Shown: piece by piece, positions 1 to 7,469 of the stretch
Position numbering within the stretch: the first letter of the stretch is position 1
Layout of the letters: each line of letters opens with the position of its first letter
Origin: Paramesorhizobium endophyticum
GTDB lineage: Bacteria; Pseudomonadota; Alphaproteobacteria; Rhizobiales; Rhizobiaceae
DNA: 64,000 nucleotides
Assembly (NCBI RefSeq): GCF_014640615.1
Contig: NZ_BMHH01000015.1
Coordinates: 57,848-121,847, forward strand
Direction of reading: 5' to 3'
The notes under the pieces: generated by a model
What the model was told of the DNA's origin: nothing
What the model saw: the letters and a program-made list of their open reading frames with translations, nothing else
Database searches by the model: none
Made by a program: the position numbers and the translations under genes

Positions 1-855
1 CTGGACGAGCACGATCCCCGCAATCGTCATGCCCCCGCCGATGAGGTGATAGACATGCAGCGCCTCATTGAGAAACAGCGACGCGACCACTGCTGTGATG
101 ACCGGAATGAGATTCATGAAGATCGCCGTGCGCCCGGCGCCTAGATGCTTCACCGCCGTCATCCAGACGAAGGGGGCGATGATCGAGCCGGGAATGGCGG
201 TGTAGAGGATCATGGTCGCATTGGCCGGCGTGAAGCTCGCCGCGCCTTCCATGAGATAGCCGGGCAGCAGCAGCACGACGGCGGCGCCCATCTGCACATA
301 GAGCGAAGTCCAGACGCCAAGCGGGATGGACCATTTCTTCAGGAGAATGCCATAGCCGGCATAAGCGAGAACCGCGATCAGCATGATCGCATCGCCCCGT
401 CCCACCCCTTGCCAGAGGAGCAGCGACAGGTCGCCTTTGCCGAGCACGACGAAGATGCCGCAAAGCGAGAGCACGCCGCCCAGCATGGCAAGCGATGACG
501 GCTTCTCGCTGAGGAAAAGCGCGCTCAGCATCAGCGTCAGGAGCGGCACCAGCGAAAGCAGGATCGCCATGTTGGTGGCGAAGGTGAAGCTCGCCGCATA
601 ATAGCCAAGGCCCTGGCATACGGCCATGCCGAGCAGTCCGAGAATGGCGAGCTTCGGCAGATATTTGCCGATGGTCTTCCTGTGCCGCCAGGCGTCTTTG
701 GCCACGAAAGGCGTGAGCAGCAGGAAGGCCAGGAACCAGCGGTCGAAGGCGATCACGCCGGGCGGAATGGCCCCGGCGGCGAGCTTGCTGACGATGGTGT
801 TCCCCGCCCAGATAGCGACGGCGACGAGCGAAAAGAGGATATATTTGGCAGGCAT
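1..855 (-). CDS. DMT-superfamily (EamA) exporter, 3' end cut by window
   Basis: The open frame reads from an ATG at 855 to the window edge without a stop, giving 285 codons. The product is almost wholly hydrophobic, with about ten membrane segments in two repeats, as in EamA/RhaT-type drug-metabolite exporters of the inner membrane. The family is usually about 290-300 residues, so only the last few residues are missing. It starts MPAKYILFSLVAVAIWAGNT, and a GGAG sits about eight bases before the ATG. It is divergent from an AraC regulator, which probably controls it. The substrate cannot be told from sequence; metabolite or drug efflux is the family's usual role. Confidence 0.85.
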   Translation of the reverse strand, partial: MPAKYILFSLVAVAIWAGNTIVSKLAAGAIPPGVIAFDRWFLAFLLLTPFVAKDAWRHRKTIGKYLPKLAILGLLGMAVCQGLGYYAASFTFATNMAILLSLVPLLTLMLSALFLSEKPSSLAMLGGVLSLCGIFVVLGKGDLSLLLWQGVGRGDAIMLIAVLAYAGYGILLKKWSIPLGVWTSLYVQMGAAVVLLLPGYLMEGAASFTPANATMILYTAIPGSIIAPFVWMTAVKHLGAGRTAIFMNLIPVITAVVASLFLNEALHVYHLIGGGMTIAGIVLVQ

Positions 856-959
856 CGGCAATGCTCCGGTTTTTCAGAATTGCCTTGGGCCTACCAAATG
901 GCGGATTATCGTTATATAGCGTTTTCCGGAAAGCCTCTTGCGATGATCGGACACCGAGC

Positions 960-1727
960 ATGAACCACCTCATCCCCGAGGGCGAACGCCCCGCCCCCCT
1001 GTCGTTTCGCACCGAGAGCTATGAAGCGGGCGGCATATTCGAGATGCGCCGCCAGCCCTGGGGCAAGATCGGCTATGCGGTGCGAGGCGTCATGGAGGCG
1101 ACCGTAGAGGGACGCCGGTTCCTCTGCCCGCCGCATTACGCGGCCTGGATACCCGCCGATACGCTGCATTGCTGCCACAACCGGCAGAACGTGAAATTCG
1201 TTTCCGTCTATATCGAGCGGGAGCTTTGCGCCGGCATGCCGCAGATGCCCTGCACGCTCGCCATGAGCCCGCTCGTCAAGGCCATCCTCGCCGATTTCGC
1301 CGCCCGGGAGATCAAGGTGCCGCGGACCGAGGCGGATATCCGGCTTGCTCTGGTGCTGGTTGACCAGTTGCTGCAAGCGCCCCGCCGGGAAAGCTATCTG
1401 CCCGTATCGGATGACAAATTGCTGCAACCCGTCATCGAAGCGCTGCAGGCCCAGCCCGACGACAGAAGATCGCTGGCTGAATGGGCGCGCTGCCTGAGCA
1501 CGACAGAGAGAACCCTCTCCCGGCGTTTCCACGGCGCGCTCGGAATATCCTTCAACGAATGGCGGCAAAGGCTGAAGCTGGTCGCCTCCCTCTCCATGAT
1601 CGAGGAGGGCACGCCGGTACAGGAAATAGCGGAGGCGCTCGGCTATTCGAGCCCCTCCGCCTTCATCGCCATGTTCCGCCGGCAGACGGGCGTCAGCCCC
1701 ACCCATCTGTCATCCGTCAGTGGCTAG
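960..1727 (+). CDS. AraC-family regulator with N-terminal cupin
   Basis: 255 residues. The N-terminal half is a cupin-like sensor domain (about residues 15-85, with PPHYAAWIPADTLHCC). The C-terminal ~100 residues hold two helix-turn-helix motifs, the second being IAEALGYSSPSAFIAMFRRQ, typical of AraC/XylS proteins. Architecture and length resemble the NimR/YeaM group, which controls a neighbouring exporter. The ATG at 960 was chosen because the cupin domain starts there; an upstream in-frame ATG at 861 would run into the divergent exporter promoter. The TAG stop overlaps the first bases of the repeat motif TAGAGCATTTC. It probably regulates the divergent DMT exporter. Confidence 0.85.
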   Translation: MNHLIPEGERPAPLSFRTESYEAGGIFEMRRQPWGKIGYAVRGVMEATVEGRRFLCPPHYAAWIPADTLHCCHNRQNVKFVSVYIERELCAGMPQMPCTLAMSPLVKAILADFAAREIKVPRTEADIRLALVLVDQLLQAPRRESYLPVSDDKLLQPVIEALQAQPDDRRSLAEWARCLSTTERTLSRRFHGALGISFNEWRQRLKLVASLSMIEEGTPVQEIAEALGYSSPSAFIAMFRRQTGVSPTHLSSVSG

Positions 1728-1815
1728 AGCATTTCTTTCTTTGACAGAACCGCCAAGTGACGGGCAACGGGATGAAGGGATGCTGGGCGTTTCCATCCAA
1801 AGTGAAATATTCTAA
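1726..1815. repeat. Minimal inverted pair of the TAGAGC..GGAAAC motif
   Basis: The left end begins TAGAGCATTTC at the stop codon of the AraC gene. The right end, GTTTCCATCCAAAGTG followed by AAATATTCTA, is an inverted copy of the same motif. About 35 bases lie between them. This is the smallest form of the composite intergenic repeat found elsewhere in the window, here between convergent genes. Confidence 0.55.
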
Positions 1816-1819
1816 CCCG

Positions 1820-3004
1820 TCACGCCGCCGCATCGCCCTCCACCCGTCGCGTCGTGATGGCCATCCACAGACCGAGCGTGGCGGCGAGGCCGCCGATCAG
1901 GAACACGAACGAATAGCCCCATGAATCCGCCAGAATGCCGGCCACGGGTCCCGTCGCGCCATAGGCAAGGTCCTGGAAAGCGGCGAAGCCGCCCAGCGCC
2001 GTGCCGCGCAGATGCGGGGGCACCTGCTTGACCACTTCGGAGCCCATGGCGGGAAACACCAGCGAGCAGCCGAGCCCGGTCAGCAGCGCCCCGGCGAGGG
2101 CCGCATAGGGCCCTGGCGCCATCCACAGCAGATATTGGCCGCAGGCTTCCACCGCGAGCGAGACGATGGCGACGGGCGCTCCGCCGATCCGGTCCGGCAG
2201 ATGGCCGCCGAGAAGCCGCATCAGCACGAACCCCACACCGAAGCAGGTAAGGCCAAGCCCGGCATGGGGCCAGCCACGGCTGAGGAAATAGAGCGAGAAG
2301 AATGCGCCCAGCGCCGCAAAGCCGACCCCTTGCAACCCCACGGCGGCGCCCGGACGCCAGATGCGCCCGATGATCCGCCAGAACGGCTCGCGCTTGCCCG
2401 CCTGCGGCGCAACAGCCGGAAGCCAGTGGATGGCAACGAGCCCGGCGAGCGGCAGGGCCGCCGTCACCGCCATCAGCCCGCCAAAGCCCAGCCGGTCGAG
2501 CAGCATCAGCCCCAGCGGGCCGCCCAAGGCGAAAGCGCCATACATGCCCATGCCGACCAGCGCCATCACCTGGCCCGAGCGGGCATGGCCCATCAGGCCG
2601 ATGCCCCAGCTGATCATGCCGACCATGGCCACGCTTTCGCCGAGCCCGAGGAGAAGCCGCCCGAGGATCAGCACCGTATAGCTCGCTCCGGCGGTAAGCC
2701 CCGGCCAGCTCGCCAGCAGGCAGATCACCCCCGCCGCCGCATAGATGACAAGGCCGCGCTGCATGCAGAGCTTGCCGCCGAGCCTGTCCGCCCATGCCCC
2801 GGCGCGCCCGCGCGTCAGGATCGTGGAGAGGAAGGCAATGCCGACCGCGAGGCCGCCATAGGCATTGTCGAGGCCGAGCCCCTGCACGACATGCACAGGC
2901 ACTGCCGGAAGCGCCATGGCGACGCTGAGATAAGAAAGAAAAAGCGCCGCCGTCAGCGCGACGACGCGGCGATAGGCCAGATCTGGCCGGGTGGTATCAT
3001 GCAT
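1820..3004 (-). CDS. MFS exporter, YhhS/arabinose-efflux type
   Basis: 394 residues with about twelve hydrophobic segments, the usual length for a 12-TM major facilitator. The loop after segment 2 has the GRAGAWADRLGGK form of MFS motif A. Segments 4-5 read ILGRLLLGLGESVAMVG, an antiporter-like stretch seen in the YhhS/YfcJ group. It is an inner-membrane, proton-driven exporter; the substrate is unknown. It stands alone, with a composite repeat directly upstream (3022-3259), so its promoter must lie within or beside that repeat. Confidence 0.85.
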   Translation of the reverse strand: MHDTTRPDLAYRRVVALTAALFLSYLSVAMALPAVPVHVVQGLGLDNAYGGLAVGIAFLSTILTRGRAGAWADRLGGKLCMQRGLVIYAAAGVICLLASWPGLTAGASYTVLILGRLLLGLGESVAMVGMISWGIGLMGHARSGQVMALVGMGMYGAFALGGPLGLMLLDRLGFGGLMAVTAALPLAGLVAIHWLPAVAPQAGKREPFWRIIGRIWRPGAAVGLQGVGFAALGAFFSLYFLSRGWPHAGLGLTCFGVGFVLMRLLGGHLPDRIGGAPVAIVSLAVEACGQYLLWMAPGPYAALAGALLTGLGCSLVFPAMGSEVVKQVPPHLRGTALGGFAAFQDLAYGATGPVAGILADSWGYSFVFLIGGLAATLGLWMAITTRRVEGDAAA

Positions 3005-3021
3005 CGTTGCATACTCTTGAT

Positions 3022-3259
3022 TTAGAGCGTTTCACGGTTTGATGGAAACTGTTGCTACCGTGACCCCTTCACCCTCGCCCTTCGAGGCTCGCTACGCGAG
3101 CACCTCAGGATGAGGGTGAAGAGGCGTCGGCGTTTCAATAGCCCTCATGGTGAGGTGCGATTGGACCCTGATGAGCGAGCGTAGCGAGCCCCGAAGGGGG
3201 AATGAGCCTCGAACCACGAGGGCGCTTGGCGCTGTTTCCATCAAAACATGAACGGCTCT
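3022..3259. repeat. Composite intergenic repeat, module B copy 1
   Basis: The outer ends are inverted copies of one motif: TTTAGAGCGTTTCAC with GATGGAAAC on the left, and GTTTCCATCAAAAC with GGCTCTAG on the right. Inside are two inverted arms, CCTTCACCCTCGCCCTTCGA...CACCTCAGGATGAGGGTGAA and CCCTCATGGTGAGGTGCGA...CCTCGAACCACGAGGGCGCT. A diverged second copy of the inner module lies at 32249-32432. Confidence 0.75.
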
Positions 3260-3284
3260 AGTCTGGTTGGTTTTCAGTACCGCG

Positions 3285-3944
3285 TCACCCGATACGCATG
3301 GAAAGCTCGATATCCTCGGCGAACGGCACCGACATGTAGCCATTGCCGGGCGAGCGGACATGCTCGAGATATTCAGGACAATAGTCGGCATTGTCGGCGA
3401 CGATGAATGCGCCGGGGCGCAGGCGGTCTTCGACGAGCCGCAGGATTTCCGGATAGAGCGACTTTGCGCCGTCGAGCAGCAGCAGGTCGACCGTTTCAGG
3501 GAGATCGGCGCTCAGCGTCTTGAGCGCGTCGCCTTCGCGGATTTCGACGAGATCGATAAGCCCGCCTTCCGTCAGGTGCTGCCGCGCCCGCTTGACTTTC
3601 GACGGCTCGAACTCGCTGGTGATGAGCCGCCCGCCGCCATTGTCGCGCAAGGCCGCGGCGAGGTGCAGGGTCGAGATGCCGAAGGAGGTGCCGAACTCGA
3701 GGATTGTCCTCGCCCTTGAGCCGCGCGCCAGCATATAAAGCAGCAGCCCGGTTTCGCGCGAGACGGGCAGCCATAGATCCTTGAGGCGTCCATAAAGGTC
3801 GAGATATTCGGTCTTGCTGCGCATAAGGCGCTCCCGCTCGGCGCAGGATATTGCGGCGAGCGCCGGGCTCGTCGCCCTCTCGGCTTCGTCAAACAGGCGG
3901 TCGAGAAGCGGCGCCAGCGGCGCGGTGGTAAGCGTGGTCATCAT
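3285..3944 (-). CDS. Class I SAM-dependent methyltransferase (O-methyltransferase-like)
   Basis: 219 residues from the ATG at 3944, which has GGAG five bases upstream. A longer in-frame start would run through the divergent tetR gene and is rejected. The Rossmann SAM-binding motif I is ILEFGTSFGISTLHLA. The acidic residue after strand 2 is in ITSEFEPSKVKRA, and motif DLLLLDGAKSLYPEIL matches the family that includes catechol O-methyltransferase-like proteins (Methyltransf_24). Substrate unknown. It shares a 91-base promoter region and a palindrome (3991-4003) with the TetR gene, which probably represses it. Confidence 0.8.
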   Translation of the reverse strand: MMTTLTTAPLAPLLDRLFDEAERATSPALAAISCAERERLMRSKTEYLDLYGRLKDLWLPVSRETGLLLYMLARGSRARTILEFGTSFGISTLHLAAALRDNGGGRLITSEFEPSKVKRARQHLTEGGLIDLVEIREGDALKTLSADLPETVDLLLLDGAKSLYPEILRLVEDRLRPGAFIVADNADYCPEYLEHVRSPGNGYMSVPFAEDIELSMRIG

Positions 3945-3990
3945 ATTCTCCGTTAGCAAGGAACACAGCTCTTGTGCCGGGCCGGAAAAT

Positions 3991-4003
3991 ACGAATAATT
4001 CGT
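3991..4003. promoter_or_regulatory. Candidate TetR operator
   Basis: ACGAATAATTCGT is a perfect 6-1-6 inverted repeat in the gap between the divergent methyltransferase and tetR starts. The position suits autorepression and control of the methyltransferase. Inferred from symmetry and location only. Confidence 0.5.
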
Positions 4004-4035
4004 CGCGTTTCCTATTCGCATTGGTGGAGCGTGTG

Positions 4036-4668
4036 ATGAGCGGTGGCCATAAAACACTGGTATCATTGAGAAAACAGCCGAAACAGGCCCGCTCCAGCGA
4101 GCTTGTTTCGGCCATTTTGCAAGCCGCTGTTCAGGTTTTGACGCAGGAAGGCGCACAGCGTTTTACCACCGCGCGCGTGGCGGAAAGGGCCGGCATCAGC
4201 ATCGGCTCGCTCTATCAATATTTTCCGAACAAGGCGTCCATCCTGTTCCGGCTCCAATGCGACGAGTGGCGGCAGACGGCCCGCATGTTGCGCCAGATCC
4301 TGGAAGAGAGGGAGAAGCCGCCGCTCGACCGGCTGCGGACGCTGGTGCACGCCTTCCTGCGGTCCGAATGCGAGGAGGCCGAGGTTCGCGTGGCCCTCGA
4401 CGACGCGGCTCCGCTCTATCGCGATGCGCCCGAGGCTGAGACGGCTCGGGCCGAAGCGGACCGGGTCCTGACGGATTTCATGCACGACCTGCTCCCCGCC
4501 GCATCGGCGGATATCCGGGAGCGGGCCGGAGACCTGATCATGACGACGATGACCGCGGTCGGAAAGCAATTCTCGGAAACGCCGCGAACCGAGGCCGAAA
4601 TCGTGGCTTACGCAAACGCCATGGCCGATATGCTCCGCGCCTATGTGGTGGATTTAAAGCGGGGTTGA
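4036..4668 (+). CDS. TetR-family transcriptional regulator
   Basis: 210 residues. The N-terminal HTH is clear: TTARVAERAGISIGSLYQYF followed by PNKASIL, the classic TetR recognition helix. The C-terminal part is a helical ligand-binding domain resembling the TetR_C_17 type. The ATG at 4036 was chosen for a GGAG at 4026-4029 and for the N-terminus MSGGHKTLVSLRKQPKQARS, with a basic arm usual before the HTH. An in-frame GTG four codons upstream is possible. It is divergent from the methyltransferase it probably controls. Confidence 0.88.
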   Translation: MSGGHKTLVSLRKQPKQARSSELVSAILQAAVQVLTQEGAQRFTTARVAERAGISIGSLYQYFPNKASILFRLQCDEWRQTARMLRQILEEREKPPLDRLRTLVHAFLRSECEEAEVRVALDDAAPLYRDAPEAETARAEADRVLTDFMHDLLPAASADIRERAGDLIMTTMTAVGKQFSETPRTEAEIVAYANAMADMLRAYVVDLKRG

Positions 4669-4698
4669 AATCCAAATGGATTTAACGGAAGCGCGAGG

Positions 4699-4858
4699 CG
4701 CCCCCCTCTGCCCTGCCGGGCATCTCCCCCGCAAGGGGGGAGATGAGCCTTCATCGGCGCTTGGCACCAGTCGCAAGCGTTACAGGATGAAGCCGGAGCG
4801 TCGTGTCAGCCAATCTCCCCCCTTGTGGGGGAGATGCCCGGCAGGGCAGAGGGGGGTT
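4699..4858. repeat. Palindromic intergenic element A, copy 1
   Basis: Begins CCCCCCTCTGCCCTGCCGGG, then CATCTCCCCCGCAAGGGGGG. It ends with the inverted counterpart, AATCTCCCCCCTTGTGGGGG then AGATGCCCGGCAGGGCAGAG. About 65 less conserved bases separate the arms. It lies between the convergent tetR and ubiV genes. Four further copies are at 8995, 18903, 31473 and 42119. Confidence 0.9.
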
Positions 4859-4892
4859 ACTGTCCCGCCAACGCCTCCGTCAAAAAAACGCC

Positions 4893-5816
4893 CTACCCCA
4901 CAGCCCGCTCATACGCCGCACCATAAGCACCCGCCAGGAAGCCGTTGGAGAAGGCCGCGCCGGGCAGAAGCGCGGCAAGATCGTGCGCGGCCTCCTGTCC
5001 ATCCATTCCGGCATCCAGAACCCGGCGGAAGATCGTGGCGACCGCGACCATGTCCGTGCCATGCGGCGAGAGGCGGAACGAGGTGACGCCCGCGGCGGTC
5101 AGTTGCCCGATATCATCAAGAAGATTGCAATAGGTAGACGACAGCGTCTGCACGCCGTTGACCGCAAGGAAGGATTCGCCGTCGAGCGTACCCACCTCCA
5201 GCCCGTCCGGATCCTCGCCGCAGACGAACTGGCAATTATCCTTGGCCAGCCCATGCACCCGCGCATGATAGCAGCGGCCGGAAATGGCGAGCGGCACACG
5301 TCCGAAAGCCCAGACCTCCGGCTCGATGCCGTGGAACGCCGCCTCCCGCGCCAGAAGCTCGATGGACGCGAGCGGCAGTTCGGGCGGCAGACAGACGCGC
5401 GTGGCGCCGCGCCGCGCCAGATGCGCAAGCGTGCCTTCATTATAGACATTGACCAGCGGGCCGACCGTGAAACGCCGTCCGGGGTCCATATGCGCCAGCA
5501 TGGTCAGGTCGTTGACCTCCACTTCCATGCCGTCATTGGCCGTGAGGTCCACGCACATCTGCCGCTCGCGCTTCAGCGTGACCAGCGCCAGCGAGGAAAG
5601 GATCACCTTCTTGCCCGCGCGCTCGAGCCGCTCGATGGCCTCGGGAATGCGGTCGATATAGAATGGCAGCCGCTTGGAGCAGACCACTTCGCCGAGGCAT
5701 ACCCGGTCAACCGGCGCTTCGTCCGCGATGCGGGCATAGAAATCGCTCCATTGATCCGCCGTCCAGTTGAAGAGCAGCGGCCCGAGCGTGATGGAGGTTT
5801 TTTCTGTCATAGCCAT
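4893..5816 (-). CDS. ubiV: UbiV, O2-independent ubiquinone hydroxylation subunit
   Basis: 307 residues of the U32-peptidase-like family. UbiU and UbiV form a 4Fe-4S heterodimer that, with UbiT, supports the three ring hydroxylations of ubiquinone synthesis without oxygen. The four cysteines that bind the cluster in E. coli UbiV (39, 180, 193, 197) are matched here by C40, C182, C195 and C199, the last three in GRCYHARVHGLAKDNCQFVC. It starts 10 bases after ubiU ends. The ATG at 5816 sits close behind GGTGAGG; the ATG two codons later (5810) has better spacing and is equally possible. Confidence 0.95.
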   Translation of the reverse strand: MAMTEKTSITLGPLLFNWTADQWSDFYARIADEAPVDRVCLGEVVCSKRLPFYIDRIPEAIERLERAGKKVILSSLALVTLKRERQMCVDLTANDGMEVEVNDLTMLAHMDPGRRFTVGPLVNVYNEGTLAHLARRGATRVCLPPELPLASIELLAREAAFHGIEPEVWAFGRVPLAISGRCYHARVHGLAKDNCQFVCGEDPDGLEVGTLDGESFLAVNGVQTLSSTYCNLLDDIGQLTAAGVTSFRLSPHGTDMVAVATIFRRVLDAGMDGQEAAHDLAALLPGAAFSNGFLAGAYGAAYERAVG

Positions 5817-5826
5817 GTCCTCACCT

Positions 5827-6822
5827 TCATCGCCACGTTTTGCGATAGGCGCCTGCGGTTGTCGTCTGTCCCTCGCTCAAATGCTGGAGCACACCGGCGG
5901 GGATCGGCTCGCCCGCCATTTGCGCATCGACCGCACGGCGGAAGCTCGCCACCACGTCGCGGATATAGGACCGGCTTCGCTGGCGCCCCTCGATCTTGAA
6001 GGCGCTGACCCCAGCCTGCACGAGTTGCGGGATGAGCGTTGCGGCATCGAGACTCACCGGATCCTCGAAGACATGGCCGCGATAGTCCCCCGCCGAGAAA
6101 CAACCCTTGCACAGCGTCGGGTAAGGCGCGGGCTGATGCTTCGGCACGCGGTCGATGGTGAATTCGCCGAGGTGCGAGACAAGCTCGCCATTTTCCTCGC
6201 GGTAGTGGACATGGCTCGCGGGCGAGCAGACGCCGTTCATGTTGGGCGATTTGCCTGTCGCGTAGGAGGAGAGCGAGCAGCGCCCTTCCGCCATCACGCA
6301 CAGGCCGCCGAAGACGAAAACCTCCGTCTCGCAGGCCACGTCCCGGTTGATCGCCGCGATCTCGTTGACAGTGAGCACACGCGGCAGCACCACCCGCTTG
6401 ACGTCGAATTCTTCGACATAGAAGCGGATCGCATCGGCATTGGCCGCCGCCGCCTGCACCGAGAGATGGCGTCTCAGGCCGGGATGCTTCTCCCTGGCAT
6501 AGGCGAGGAGGCCGATATCGGCGAGGATGACGGCATCCGCCCCTGCCCGCTCCGCATTGCCGATGGCCCGGTGCCAGATCTCCCCAGCGCCCGCCCGGGG
6601 AAACGTGTTGATGGCGACGAGCACGCCCGTCCCGGCGGCATGGGCATAGCGCACGCCTTCCGCCATTTCGTCAGGCGAAAAATTGAGTCCGGGGAAATTG
6701 CGCGCATTGGTCTCGTCATTGAAGCCGCAATAGACGCTGTCCGCCCCGGCATCCACGGCGGCGCGCAGGGCCGCGGGCGTTCCAGCCGGACAGACGAGCT
6801 CCGGCCTCATCCCATTCTGCAT
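5827..6822 (-). CDS. ubiU: UbiU, O2-independent ubiquinone hydroxylation subunit
   Basis: 331 residues, U32-peptidase-like. Cysteines C175, C182, C199 and C238 align with the four 4Fe-4S ligands of E. coli UbiU (169, 176, 193, 232) at a constant offset of six; the motifs are GGLCVMAEGRCSL, MNGVCSP and TLCKGCF. It forms the UbiU-UbiV complex in the cytoplasm. Its ribosome site (AGGAGTTAAGAC) overlaps the end of ubiT, whose stop is only three bases before the ubiU ATG, so the genes are translationally close-coupled. Confidence 0.96.
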   Translation of the reverse strand: MQNGMRPELVCPAGTPAALRAAVDAGADSVYCGFNDETNARNFPGLNFSPDEMAEGVRYAHAAGTGVLVAINTFPRAGAGEIWHRAIGNAERAGADAVILADIGLLAYAREKHPGLRRHLSVQAAAANADAIRFYVEEFDVKRVVLPRVLTVNEIAAINRDVACETEVFVFGGLCVMAEGRCSLSSYATGKSPNMNGVCSPASHVHYREENGELVSHLGEFTIDRVPKHQPAPYPTLCKGCFSAGDYRGHVFEDPVSLDAATLIPQLVQAGVSAFKIEGRQRSRSYIRDVVASFRRAVDAQMAGEPIPAGVLQHLSEGQTTTAGAYRKTWR

Positions 6823-6825
6823 GTC

Positions 6826-7383
6826 TTAACTCCTGTCGCAGCGCGTCAACGGCAGCCCGGTCAGGCGGGACGCCACAGGCACCAGATTTCTTGTGGCCCG
6901 CTCGATAATCCGGCTGCCGCCGAGCATGGCCGCCATCTCCGCGGCGAGGTCGAGTTCGGCGTCGTCAAGCGCATTGCGCAACGCCAGCACCGCCTCCGTA
7001 TCGCCCTCGATGACGATATCGCGGGAGAAGAACAGGGCATCCCCATCCGCCGCGCCGTGCAGCATGCCGAGCAGGGCCGAGAGGTTTCCGGCGATACGCG
7101 CCTCCCATTCGCCACATTGATAACGCCTCCGCGCCTCGATTCGGGGGGTATCACGGGCCGGAATCAGGCGAAAAACGAAGGGAAGATCGGTGGGATCGAT
7201 CAAAAACGTTTTCTTGCCCTGCGCCCCGAGCCGCGCAAAAAGCCCCGGCTTGCGCCGCCCCACGCTCGCCACGAGCCGCTGAAGCGCGAACTCGAGAGGA
7301 GGAAGAGGAAGAGGCGCAAGCGCAAGCCGGAGCGCGCCCGGGAGGACGGGGATGGCGGATGTATCTGTCATGGCGCGCAACAT
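6826..7383 (-). CDS. ubiT: UbiT, SCP2-domain ubiquinone accessory protein
   Basis: 185 residues with an SCP2 sterol-carrier-like lipid-binding domain over most of its length (about residues 35-150). UbiT binds polyisoprenoid intermediates and is required with UbiU-UbiV for ubiquinone synthesis without oxygen. It is the first gene of ubiT-ubiU-ubiV. The ATG at 7383 was preferred over 7371 because GGAGGAG at 7394-7400 is ten bases before it. A perfect palindrome holding a TTG-N8-CAA site lies just upstream (7399-7430), shared with the divergent ubiD. Confidence 0.9.
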   Translation of the reverse strand: MLRAMTDTSAIPVLPGALRLALAPLPLPPLEFALQRLVASVGRRKPGLFARLGAQGKKTFLIDPTDLPFVFRLIPARDTPRIEARRRYQCGEWEARIAGNLSALLGMLHGAADGDALFFSRDIVIEGDTEAVLALRNALDDAELDLAAEMAAMLGGSRIIERATRNLVPVASRLTGLPLTRCDRS

Positions 7384-7398
7384 GCATGGAAAGCTCCT

Positions 7399-7430
7399 CC
7401 CAAGTCTTTGCGCCTGCGCAAAGACTTGGG
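7399..7430. promoter_or_regulatory. 32-bp palindrome with NnrR/FNR-type core between ubiT and ubiD
   Basis: Arms CCCAAGTCTTTGCGC and GCGCAAAGACTTGGG are exact inverse complements around a two-base centre. The core at 7408-7421 is TTGCGCCTGCGCAA, which fits TTGCG-N4-CGCAA, the NnrR-type consensus, and TTG-N8-CAA of the wider DNR/FNR group. The core centre is about 31 bases from the ubiT ATG and 55 from the ubiD ATG, so one site could control both directions. Confidence 0.7.
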
Positions 7431-7469
7431 ATCGGCGCGAAAGGCACATGATCCTCCAAGGAGTACCCT

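Noticed and set aside
65..1012. A 315-codon minus-strand frame at the left edge
   Set aside because: The true protein there is the EamA exporter in another frame, which runs off the window without a stop; this frame is Arg-rich and not membrane-like.
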